Source: Pseudeuparius sepicola (Eukaryota > Arthropoda > Insecta > Coleoptera > Anthribidae). From it: DNA of 64,000 nucleotides. A program made the position numbers and the translations under genes. Below, in pieces: positions 43,881-51,922 of the stretch. The notes beneath the pieces are model-generated. The model was not told the DNA's origin. It did no database searches and worked only from the letters and a program-made list of their open reading frames with translations. The DNA lies in NCBI GenBank assembly GCA_963920635.1, contig OY987298.1:806001-870000 (forward strand), given 5' to 3'. The stretch's first letter is position 1. The number at the start of each line of letters is the position of its first letter.

Positions 43881-44275
43881 CTCTCACTCAGTAATATTCT
43901 TACTATTTCAATAAATAATTTTGCTACTAGCAATGAAGAACATATAGTAATGTAGTAAATTAGTGGTACAAATGTGAGGTCTTTTATATGTTGTTCTTGA
44001 CTGAGTTCTCTGGGTGTGACCATTGTGGGCGTGGTGGAAGGTGGGATCTCCCTCCACACACTTTCAGCAATCGTATGATTTTGTACGGCTCGAAGTTTAA
44101 ATTGTGTAGCATTTTTAGGTAGGCTTGCTACCAAAATTTTTTCAACTACCGTCTTAAATGGGAAACATTTTTTATCCTGGTCGCAAATAGATACCTTAGC
44201 ATCTTCAGGGTTGTAAATATAGAACACATTATTTATTAGTGAGAACAATATAATGTGACCCAATCTCAGCAACAT
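43853..44275 (-). CDS. Small membrane glycoprotein, unknown
   Basis: 140 residues. A hydrophobic N-terminus (LGHIILFSLINNVFYI) looks like a signal peptide or anchor. Potential N-glycosylation sites are at Asn55 (NAT) and Asn66 (NHT). A transmembrane helix lies at about 102-121 (FVPLIYYITICSSLLVAKL) with a short basic tail. Cys31 and Cys37 could pair. Type I topology is inferred. It has a good TATA/initiator pair (44309-44319 and 44283-44289), and its 3' end overlaps the IAP gene, so both may come from one transcript. No family recognised. An entry or egress role is possible but unsupported. Confidence 0.6.
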   Translation of the reverse strand: MLLRLGHIILFSLINNVFYIYNPEDAKVSICDQDKKCFPFKTVVEKILVASLPKNATQFKLRAVQNHTIAESVWREIPPSTTPTMVTPRELSQEQHIKDLTFVPLIYYITICSSLLVAKLFIEIVRILLSERWSIITRVF

Positions 44276-44282
44276 CTTGATT

Positions 44283-44319
44283 ATAACTGAAATGTCTCGA
44301 TAAATGTTCTTTTATATAT
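44283..44319 (-). promoter_or_regulatory. TATA box and initiator for the membrane protein / IAP pair
   Basis: On the minus strand ATATATAAAAG (44309-44319) is followed about 25 bp later by TCAGTTA (44283-44289) and then the ATG at 44275. Confidence 0.65.
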
Positions 44320-44325
44320 GAGGAT

Positions 44326-45528
44326 CTACATTAAATCTCGTACAGTTTCACTTAAAGGTAAATATTCCATTGCGCAGTCATGAATAATTATGCAGTAGGC
44401 TCGAGTTCTATCAGGAAACCCACTGCTGTTTTCTTTGTCCAGCTTAACGTCAACTGTGTTTAATTTTATAGATTCACTCCGGCGAGAACAGTCAATGACA
44501 AACAAGGTTGCATTATCTTTGTAATCTGCATAGCTAAGTAGCGGTCGACTCTCCCCCACATTCATATAACTTGAATAAAATTCCACATAACTGTGATAGG
44601 CCTCCAGAAAGTCGTTACCATCAAAATTCAACCTCTGACGTTCGAATGGAAAATATTCACCGTTTACAATTAATCTCACATCTGTCGTATCTATATGATC
44701 AAATGCCGTGGGATTTTTTTTTAATTCTCATTGCGATTAGTCTGAAATCCCACGATGACGTACCGAGGAGTTGACACTGCTGCAGATGACTTTACAGCCC
44801 ATATTTCTCTTCGGGAGTTTACAGTAAGATTTGGCAATTCGTGTAACTCCCACTTATGGAACGCAATTATAATTGGACGATCAACTTTTATAGATTTAAG
44901 GAGATCCAATCTAATCATATCATTCGGCTGAATATGTTTAACTTTTAATTCAATGTTGGAAATTGTTATTTCTGCAGTTATGACAGGAAGCGGGGTTGCA
45001 GCGTCTTGGGTTAGTAATAAAGCATTGTTATCATTTCGAGCTCGTATTAATCTCACTGTTTGTTTGCCGCAAATTGCCATCTGATAATCGTTGAATATTC
45101 CAAACAGATGTTTTAGCGGTATTCTTACATTGAATGTTCCATCATCAGCTCGCTGTTGACATATATTTTTCGTCACTAGTAGTATAGCAAAGATACGATC
45201 TGATTGTGCTTACAATTCCCGGGTTTCTCACTACCTCCACTTCTTTACCATTTAGTTCGTAAGAAATAGAATCGAAGAGAAATGCCCCCGCATTGTTGGA
45301 TAGTTTACAATCTCCGGCACCAGTTTTCTTAGTCACTGCACCTTTGACAAAAATTGAAGCATCGTACATCAATAACCATGCATCACCCTGATTAATGGTT
45401 ATTTCCACAATATCATTATTCCTGAATGACTTTACAAATGGGTAATAGGTGCGCTTCTCTAAACGTTGGATAGATTCATCATATTTGGGAGTGCGATGCA
45501 CATTAAACACTTGAGGTGTTAGGGACAT
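44326..45528 (-). pseudogene. Major capsid protein (double jelly-roll), two frame breaks
   Basis: Three consecutive minus-strand segments in alternating frames together cover a Polinton-type hexon-like capsid protein. Segment 1 (45145-45528) starts MSLTPQVFNVHRTPKYDES and includes YYPFVKSFRNNDIVEITI and LFDSISYELNGKEVEVVRN. Segment 2 (44721 to about 45173) has RIPLKHLFGIFNDYQMAICG, AFHKWELHELPNL and RYVIVGFQTNRN. Segment 3 (44326 to about 44720) has FDHIDTTDVRLIVNG, LFVIDCSRRSESI and AYCIIIHD. The second break coincides with a nine-base A tract (minus strand) at 44714-44722; the first lies at about 45145-45180 and may include a small deletion. Either the gene is dead or one break is a sequencing error. 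Confidence 0.85.
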
Positions 45529-45667
45529 AGCCAAGTGCTTTTAGAAATTGCTGATTTTCCAACGAGAGCCGACCTGCACCCTTCCGTGAAATCTTTACTA
45601 GTGAGTTTTTACAGCGTTGTGATTGTCTTTTATACGGTTGATATCTGTCACCAAAAACCAAAACCAT
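45503..45667 (-). CDS. Small basic protein overlapping the capsid gene start
   Basis: 54 residues from ATG 45667, rich in Arg/Lys (KRQSQRCKNSLVKISRKGAG) and ending in SLENQQFLKALGYV. It overlaps the capsid start by 26 nt in another frame. A TATAAAAT box at 45692-45699 precedes it. Short proteins with a similar FLKxLG block occur next to the capsid gene in related elements. A DNA-condensing or minor virion role is inferred from charge and position. Confidence 0.5.
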   Translation of the reverse strand: MVLVFGDRYQPYKRQSQRCKNSLVKISRKGAGRLSLENQQFLKALGYVPNTSSV

Positions 45668-45691
45668 TTTGTTTCTGATCGAACTCAAAAA

Positions 45692-45699
45692 ATTTTATA
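45692..45699 (-). promoter_or_regulatory. TATA box for the small basic protein and capsid genes
   Basis: TATAAAAT on the minus strand, 25-32 bp upstream of ATG 45667, overlapping the last codons of the penton gene. Confidence 0.6.
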
Positions 45700-46405
45700 C
45701 ACGCTTCAACTCCAACCGCACAATTATTTCCTCACCTCTAAAATTTACAGGGTGAAAGTTCTGATCGAGAATAGTTAACGTTAAATTATGAATCTCACGA
45801 TTTGCAACTGGCATATACACCAAATTTTTCGGAGACTCGTCTATGGCATAACCAGGATCACTGCTAACTGCAAACTCGTAAATCGTATGAGTTGGTTGAT
45901 TTTTATAGTATGCTCCAGATGTTACGTTACAATCTATATGTATAGTTCTGACCTTCACGATGTTTACAGATATATCAGAAGTATGCAATTGACCAGACTC
46001 TAATAGACTAGGAGAAAACCCTAACACATGAGCAATAGAATCTGTTGGTCGAAAATCTACTGTATATTTATCACTGTAAATTTCGCACTGTAAGGTGCTA
46101 TTATTAGCCTTTATTGAAATTGGATTTTTCTGATCAGATTCCTCTTTTCTTAAAACGCGAACTATGTACGCTTCTAGAGCCTCAATTTCATACGACCCTG
46201 TGGGAATCACTAAACAATTGCGATATCCATCAGCGTTTATATAATAAAATTTGTTGACACCAACATCTATATTGGGTATGCTGTTATATGTGTGTAATCC
46301 TAGGAGTGCCAAACCATACTCAACATCTGGTTCTAAATGTATAGGAATATTAAAGTCAATAGATAGTGTTGAAGTAAATCCATGCAGGGTGAACAGCAGC
46401 GACAT
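45695..46405 (-). CDS. Minor capsid protein, penton-like single jelly roll
   Basis: 236 residues from ATG 46405 (MSLLFTLHGFTSTLSIDFN). Family blocks are LEPDVEYGLALLGLHTYNSI, PNIDVG, IPTGSYEIEALEAYIV, DSIAHVLGFSPSLLESGQLH, TSDISVNIVKVRTIHIDCNV and the C-terminal FRGEEIIVRLELKRV. It would form the vertex pentamers of the virion. The frame is open further upstream to a GTG that would add a signal-peptide-like stretch. A TATAAAAG box lies inside that extension at 46434-46441, so ATG 46405 is taken as the start, giving a very short leader. Intact and first in the right-hand block after the TIR gene. Confidence 0.88.
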   Translation of the reverse strand: MSLLFTLHGFTSTLSIDFNIPIHLEPDVEYGLALLGLHTYNSIPNIDVGVNKFYYINADGYRNCLVIPTGSYEIEALEAYIVRVLRKEESDQKNPISIKANNSTLQCEIYSDKYTVDFRPTDSIAHVLGFSPSLLESGQLHTSDISVNIVKVRTIHIDCNVTSGAYYKNQPTHTIYEFAVSSDPGYAIDESPKNLVYMPVANREIHNLTLTILDQNFHPVNFRGEEIIVRLELKRV

Positions 46406-46433
46406 GATTGACGAATCTTCTCCACAACTACCA

Positions 46434-46441
46434 CTTTTATA
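46434..46441 (-). promoter_or_regulatory. TATA box for the penton gene
   Basis: TATAAAAG on the minus strand, 29-36 bp upstream of ATG 46405. Confidence 0.65.
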
Positions 46442-46589
46442 GGCCTCGACCACAAACAATAAAAAACATACAAACAAATAATATTTTATTTTCACAATTT
46501 TACACTTTTAAACTTTTTATTTAACTCGTACATAATAATCATGTTTTTCAGCTTTTCCAACTCTTCGATATGGCAACGTAGACTCACGT

Positions 46590-46883
46590 TCATTCTTCAG
46601 AAAATATAATATTAGTCGTTATACCAACAGGTCCCAAGCTTGTTAAAAAGTACCTTTTGTTATCATCATTCAACTCATCTATACGTTCTTGAGTTAATTT
46701 ATCCGTAAACCTCTGCGGTAGAATCATCTTGAAGTCTTCAAATTCCACAACCACCTTTTCACCATACTTAGTATTTATTCTCTTAAAACTCTGAATCTCA
46801 AACTTTTCATTTACTTCCAAATCTCGAACGTTCACCAGATTTTTCTGCAGCAAGTTCTTATTTAAATTGTTTAAGAAGGACAT
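46590..46883 (-). CDS. TIR-encoded small conserved protein, right copy
   Basis: 97 residues, the mirror of the gene at 24069-24365 and behind the same TATA box (46917-46926). It stops at TGA 46590-46592, just past the TIR boundary, so its last residues differ from the left copy. Relative to the left copy it has Glu for Ala and Met for Thr around the EFEDFKMILPQRF block, plus four further changes. Carrying a whole gene in duplicate inside the TIRs gives the element two doses of this product. Confidence 0.7.
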   Translation of the reverse strand: MSFLNNLNKNLLQKNLVNVRDLEVNEKFEIQSFKRINTKYGEKVVVEFEDFKMILPQRFTDKLTQERIDELNDDNKRYFLTSLGPVGITTNIIFSEE

Positions 46884-47104
46884 GTTGAGTTTGTTGACAA
46901 TATTCGCTGAACCTTGCCTATATAATGTAGGGACCTCCCCACCCCAGAGTAGGGGTGGACCCCACCCTCCCCCAAACCCTATGAGAGCATGACGCCAACC
47001 CACAACCCCTATGAGAGTATGACGCCAACCGAAAACCCCTATGAGAGTATGACGCCAAACTTGTTGAGACAGGTTTGGCGTCATGCTCTCATAGTCTTAC
47101 TACT
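46593..47104 (-). repeat. Right terminal inverted repeat (512 bp)
   Basis: Reverse complement of 23848-24359 with about 2% mismatch by eye. It ends CTTACTACT at 47104, directly followed by the target duplication. Confidence 0.93.
46977..47094. promoter_or_regulatory. Terminal motif cluster, mirror of 23858-23975
   Basis: Four copies of the same 20-bp motif with the same 30-bp phasing and the outermost copy inverted. Confidence 0.7.
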
Positions 47105-47110
47105 AGAGTT
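47105..47110. repeat. Target-site duplication, right (AGAGTT)
   Basis: Identical to 23842-23847 and directly adjacent to the right TIR. Confidence 0.92.
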
Positions 47111-47455
47111 ATTTTATTTTATTCATTTTAGTACATGGCTTAAATAAAAGTTTGTTTTTTAATTTTTTTTATATTTTGTTTTTTTAGTTGTTATTTATTT
47201 TTTGTTCGAATTAATGATAGGACAGTACATACAAGTTGTTTTATTTTGGAAGTGTTATCTGACAGTGACAGTACAATTTTTTTTATTTCGGAAGTATTTT
47301 TTTTTTGTTTTTTTTTTTCATGTATTATTTGTCTCGTTGGTTTATTAAAAATATGAAAATAAAAGAGTAATTGTTTTCTTTTCTCATTTTTGTTTCAGGT
47401 AAACTAAAATTGGGACAAAAAAAATTGAAATGTTGTTCATTGTCTTGAGAAAAAA

Positions 47456-47878
47456 AATTTAAGATCACACAAAAATGACTTGGTTTACTGACTCCTTCAG
47501 TTATGCCGTTCGAAATGGTGAAAACTTATATCCTCACTAGCCCAAAAATTGATTGGCACAAGTGACGCGTGGGGAAAAATGCACTTTTGGGTCGAAAAAT
47601 AAGTCGGAAAAATTTTTTTTTTCGTCAACTGATTTCTGCTCTTATGCCTCTGAAACTATAGAAAGTTTTATTGCAATTCATTTTATCCCTGACAAAATAA
47701 GTCAGTTGACGAAAAAAAAATTTCCGACTTATTTTCCGACCCAAAAGTGCATTTTTCCCCACGCGTCACTTGTGCCAATCAATTTTTGGGCTAGCGAGGA
47801 TATAAGTTTTCACCATTTCGAACGGCATAACTGACGGAGTCAGTAAACCAAGTCATTTTTTGTGTGATCTGCCAAACC
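47456..47878. mobile_element. Palindromic foldback
   Basis: Arms of about 170 bp (GATCACACAAAAATGACTTG and its complement near 47855-47873) around a central region of about 70 bp. The arms share CCACGCGTCACTTGTGCCAA. Non-coding. Confidence 0.72.
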
Positions 47879-47907
47879 CTTAATTCAACCCTTTTTCCAC
47901 ACGCCAC

Positions 47908-48146
47908 ACTTATGCCTTTGGGTTTTCGAGGTCGGAATAGTATAAGAAATCATACGGTGAACATGGCATAAGTGAGAATTAGTACCTTTTTTTCTGTTTT
48001 GAAAAATCGAATTGTCCATTTGTTTTCCCCGGGGGCCAAACTTAAAATTACTATTTTCCGACTCGGCATCGATTTACCTTTCAACCCTCTCCAAGGCATA
48101 AATGAGGAAATCAGTAAGGAAAATCTGTCACTGTGTGACGGTCTAA
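47908..48146 (+). repeat. Dispersed repeat, inverted copy of 22658-22886
   Basis: See 22658-22886. It contains the same CATACGGTGAACATGGCATA and CCCCGGGGGCCAAAC blocks. Frames in the two copies look alike only because the DNA is repeated. Confidence 0.78.
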
Positions 48147-48540
48147 AAACCGTTGGTGCTGTCCCCACGGTCCCGCCCGGTCGCCGGCGAGTCCGGGGGC
48201 GGCCGCCCGCCCGGCCCCCTCCCCCGCCCCCGCCACCAGCCCCGCGCGCTCGGGCCGCGGACCGCGACCCGACCGTCCCCCCCCGCCCCCCGCTCGGGCC
48301 CCGCCGAAATCGGGCGCGGCGGCGGCGGCGGGCGAGGGGGGACGCGAGCGGGGCGGGGGGGAGGGCGAAGCCGGGGTCTGTTTTTTGCCGCGATCCGACG
48401 GCGCGGCGCGGACCGAGGCCCTGATTAAAATAAAACGCGCGGCGAGAGAGGAGAGTTCGATAACTCGCGGGAAATCCCGGGGGATACGGGGCGGACGGGG
48501 GGTGGGAACGGGGAGTGGCCGTCCGGGTCGGGCAGGTCTA
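48147..48540. other. GC-rich, CpG-dense island
   Basis: About 400 bp of very high GC in an AT-rich setting, with runs of CCG and GGG and no supported coding frame. It could be the promoter or first exon of a host gene, or a GC-rich repeat. It ends abruptly at the foldback beginning at 48562. Confidence 0.5.
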
Positions 48541-48561
48541 TTTTTTGCCGATATTTCGATA

Positions 48562-50409
48562 TACAGGGTGTCTACTTTTAAGTGTATACAAATCGCTAAA
48601 AAATGTACTTTGTGAGATATTTTCAAAAACCTTTTCCTGCTCCCTCCCCCGTAAGTTCACTTTACATACTCGCCAACAAGCCCGAAAGCGAAAGTCAAAT
48701 GTTCGAGGTGCCCTGTTATTTTGGTTGCTAGCTGCGAAAGTGGTTGCTATTGCTTAGCAACCCTTACGCAGCAAGGACCTTAAAACCACTAATAAAATAT
48801 ATGTAGAAACGCGAATCTTGCGTCAATTTTAATAGGTTACACAACAAACGTTTTACAAACTGGTTTTAATCATAAAGAACACGAATTATACCAAAGAAAA
48901 ATTAATAATTTATATGTTTCTCTGGCGTCAAATAAGAGCCGCATAACAGAACAAATTTGACAAGCACCGCGCTACCGATGGGGTGAGAGTATGCCATTAG
49001 TAATTCGTAGATCCATGGTTCAAATCCCGTACAAAGCTCAACATTTTCTATTTATTTTTTATTATCGCCGCATTCTGCCTCTTATATTTATCACTGATTA
49101 TCATTTTTAGTAATTGAACAAAGGTCATTTTGAGGATCATTATTACTCACAATCTGCTCCATATGTATTTAGAGCTTTATTCAAAGTTACCTATAACTTG
49201 AAATTTTCGGTAGCAGGAAAAATGTAATACATTGCACGATGCGTAAGCTCTGGCTCATCTGGCAATGTAAATAACTATTTTTTGTTCGAAAGGCCTTCAA
49301 AAAACGTTTCTTTTGACTTTTTTACTTTTGTCAAAATGCAAATCCAGGGACGGCTGCGACTTTTTTTGACCCCGATTTTCACAAAAACCATTTAGCGATT
49401 TTTTTATTTAAAATCTGACACAACAGCGTTAATCAGGATACCCCAAAACCCCCATATACTAAATTTGAACAAAAAATGTAGAGGGTGTTCGGTTCTACAC
49501 CGTGTTAAAGTTGAGCAAAATAGGGACTTCAAAGGCACCTGGCGAGTCAAGCGTGCCATGGAATTATTTCAAAACAGTGGAAGAATTAACAGGACCACCC
49601 AAAGTGTTGATGGAAGAAATTGCAAGAAGAAATATACAGGATGTTTTTCTCTACAGCGTCTCAAATTTGCGATTTTTTTCGAATTTTATGCTGGCCAAGT
49701 TTGCCTTGGATTATTGAAATAATGTTACTAAATGTAAAATAAATTAAATTAAAGAAAATATAAAGAGTCATTCAGTCATTTCCCTTGTGTTTACGAACAA
49801 TATTCTAGTTTTTGTTTAATAAAAATTTTCGCAAAAATCAGACCTGCCATGGAAATTAAAAAAACAAGTCAATACAATAAATTTGACCGTTCTGTTAATT
49901 TTAATTTTTGGCCAACTTGACCAGCATAAAATTCGAAAAAAATCGCAAATTTGAGACGCTGTAGAGAAAAACATTCTGTATATTTCATCTTGCAATTTCT
50001 TTCATCAACACTTTGGGTGGTCCTGTTAATTCTTACACTGTTTTGAAATAATTCCATGGCACGCTTGACTCGCCAGATGCCTTTGAAATCCCTATTTTGC
50101 TCAACTTTAACACGGTGTAGAACCGAACACCCTCTACATTTTTTGTTCAAATTTAGTATATGGGGGTTTCGGGGTGTCCTGATTAACGCTGTTGTGTCAG
50201 ATTTTAAATAAAAAAATCGCTAAATGGTTTTTGTGAAAATCGGGGTATAAAAAAAATCGTAGCCGTCCCTGGATTTGCATTTTGACAAAAGCAAAAACGT
50301 CAAACGAAACGTTTTTTAAAGACCTTTCGAAAGAAAAAAGGTTTTTGAAAATATCTCACAAAATATATTTTTTATCGATTTTTATACACTTAAAAATAGA
50401 CACCCTGTA
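48562..50409. mobile_element. Long foldback element
   Basis: Begins TACAGGGTGTCTAC and ends with the complement GTAGACACCCTGTA-like sequence. The longest arms, 49280-49710 and 49907-50340, are near-identical inverted copies around a spacer of about 200 bp. The terminal signature matches the other TA-flanked MITEs. The left side is longer because unrelated sequence (48640-49270) is inserted there. Confidence 0.7.
48961..49060 (+). mobile_element. Possible tRNA-derived SINE scrap
   Basis: GGTTCAAATCC at 49018-49028 fits the internal B box of a Pol III promoter, and an A-box-like stretch lies about 45 bp upstream. No cloverleaf closes, so it is not a functional tRNA. It lies in the unpaired part of the foldback. 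Confidence 0.3.
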
Positions 50410-50494
50410 TAACTTGACGTACAGTGTGAACCGGGCAAAACTTTTGAGTTGTTTCGACAAGCAGAAATCCTCATTTTTCGTGAAATCAGTATAG

Positions 50495-50645
50495 TACAAT
50501 TTGTTCAGCGAATGTTCTGCCCTACGTCACAACTCCCGTCCTTGTCTTACTCATGACTATACGATGGATATCAGTCGTATATTCACGAGTCAGACAAGGA
50601 CGGGAGTTGTGACGTAGGGCCCAACATTCGCTGAACAAACTGTAT
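50495..50645. repeat. 151-bp hairpin
   Basis: TACAATTTGTTCAGCGAATG at the left folds onto the complement at the right. The inner stem is CCCTACGTCACAACTCCCGT and its complement. No gene nearby. Confidence 0.75.
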
Positions 50646-51036
50646 TTCTAAAGTCATTTTAAACAGCATAAAAAAACTCTAATTGGCATCACAAAAAGAA
50701 CATACCTAGAACATAATATTTCACTTTTAAGGTTTTTTAAGTGGCGTATTAAGGGTGGGGGCAAAGGGGGCAATTGCCCCCCCCCCAGAGCTGTCGAGAT
50801 AAACGAGATTTGTAATATCAAAATTAATAATAAATTATATAATCCTGGCCTAATCTGAAAATGCAGTGAACATCAAACATCTACAATTTGTTATTTGTTT
50901 CATATTGCCTTCTCGAAATTAAAACCTGTGCAGTAGATATGAGAACGCGCCGCCGTATATTATGCACACACTCCGTCAGTCGCAGCGCGTAACCGTAAAT
51001 TAGGCAAAACAACCTACTAAACATATTTTGCACAAT

Positions 51037-51225
51037 TACAGTGTGACAGAAAGAACATTTTCAAAACTGAAAATTTTAAAAATTTATATTAGAAGCAATA
51101 TTAGCGAAAACCGACTGAATGGGTTAACACTCCTTTATGTGTACCCTGAAATACCCATATCCCCAGAGGAGATATTTGACGAGCTCAAGACCAAAAAAAG
51201 AATACTTTGTGATATAGATTTTACT
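51037..51225 (+). pseudogene. hAT transposase C-terminal fragment
   Basis: Reads TERTFSKLKILKIYIRSNIS, then ENRLNGLTLLYVYPEIP and ISPEEIFDELKTKKR, almost identical to the minus-strand fragment at 17963-18154. Only the dimerisation end of the transposase remains. Confidence 0.75.
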
Positions 51226-51261
51226 GGTTCAAAGAAGAATTATTTTTATGGCACAGATGTC

Positions 51262-51810
51262 CGGTAATAACTTAAAAAGAAAATGGAAAATATGACGAAA
51301 AGTTCATATGAAGATAGGTCCGCAGATATTTGGTTTTCGAGATGCAGGGTGTTGAAATTGAAATTTTATTTTCGATTTTTTTAAGTAACTTTTTGAGACG
51401 ATAAAATTTTCTTGCAAAAAAAACAACAAGTTAATTAAAGTGTTAGAAAATAAATGTGCTTGTTTATTTAAATTTTATTTTCATTTTAATTGCATACGAG
51501 TACGAGTGTCGATATGCACCTGCATCGATGCAGAAATTTGAAAATTTCTCGAAAATGGTCACCTTTTGCGTTATTCACCAAGTATACTTTTTTTGCTTAG
51601 AAAACGTGTGGGAAGAGAATACATTCACAAAATGTCGTAAAAGTTTACCGTCAAAAAAGGTAAGGCAAATTAAATTAAATAATGATAGCGTACGCAGCGC
51701 CCTCTACGGATTGTACCTGATTTCTCTTCTCTTATATGAACTTTTCGTCATATTTTCTATTTTTCTTTTTAATTTTTCAAGTTGTTGCATTTATTTCCGG
51801 ACACCCTGTA
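51262..51810. mobile_element. Foldback MITE nested in the second hAT copy
   Basis: Starts CCGGTAATAACTTAAAAAG (the TACAGGGTGT tip is missing here) and ends in GTTGCATTTATTTCCGGACA. Inverted relative of 17266-17926. Confidence 0.65.
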
Positions 51811-51922
51811 TTTATTTATTTTAGAAAATATGTTTTTGTTCTGTTTTTATTCATTAAAATTATCGACAGAGTTTTGTTATTTATAACTGATTGCTCCCCC
51901 CCCCCCCCCCAAGTTACGCAAC

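Larger units (their letters stand above)
23848..47104. mobile_element. Integrated adintovirus / Polinton (Maverick) element, 23.3 kb
   Basis: Boundaries are fixed by 512-bp terminal inverted repeats beginning AGTAGTAAGAC and by the AGAGTT duplication on both sides. The gene set is diagnostic: protein-primed PolB, retroviral-type integrase with chromodomain, FtsK/HerA-type packaging ATPase, adenain-like protease, major and minor capsid proteins. It also has a PLA2 protein, a BIR/RING protein and fibre-like paralogues. Genes run inward from both ends and meet at about 37.1 kb. Four of the virion genes are damaged and one LINE has inserted, so this copy cannot itself yield virions, although PolB and integrase are open. 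Polinton versus adintovirus naming depends on phylogeny; the combination seen fits both usages. Confidence 0.95.
50739..51922 (+). mobile_element. Second copy of the composite hAT, reverse orientation, no Harbinger
   Basis: Starts AAGTGGCGTATTAAGGG and ends near CCAAGTTACGCAACT, diverged from the ends of 17149-19322. It shares the hAT C-terminal fragment and the nested foldback MITE with that copy. At 50891-50893 it has a single TTA where the other copy carries the Harbinger. An insertion of about 62 bp at about 50935-50997 is unique to this copy. No clear target duplication. Confidence 0.72.

Noticed and set aside
46406..46495. Signal-peptide-like extension of the penton protein
   Set aside because: It starts at GTG and contains the TATAAAAG box at 46434-46441; the conserved penton start is at ATG 46405.
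48111..48626. Pro/Arg-rich frames in the GC island
   Set aside because: Open on both strands because of composition only.
48961..49060. Functional tRNA gene
   Set aside because: Only a B-box match is clear; acceptor and anticodon stems do not form.
49465..50150. Pair of matching small proteins on opposite strands
   Set aside because: They are the two arms of the foldback element at 48562-50409.
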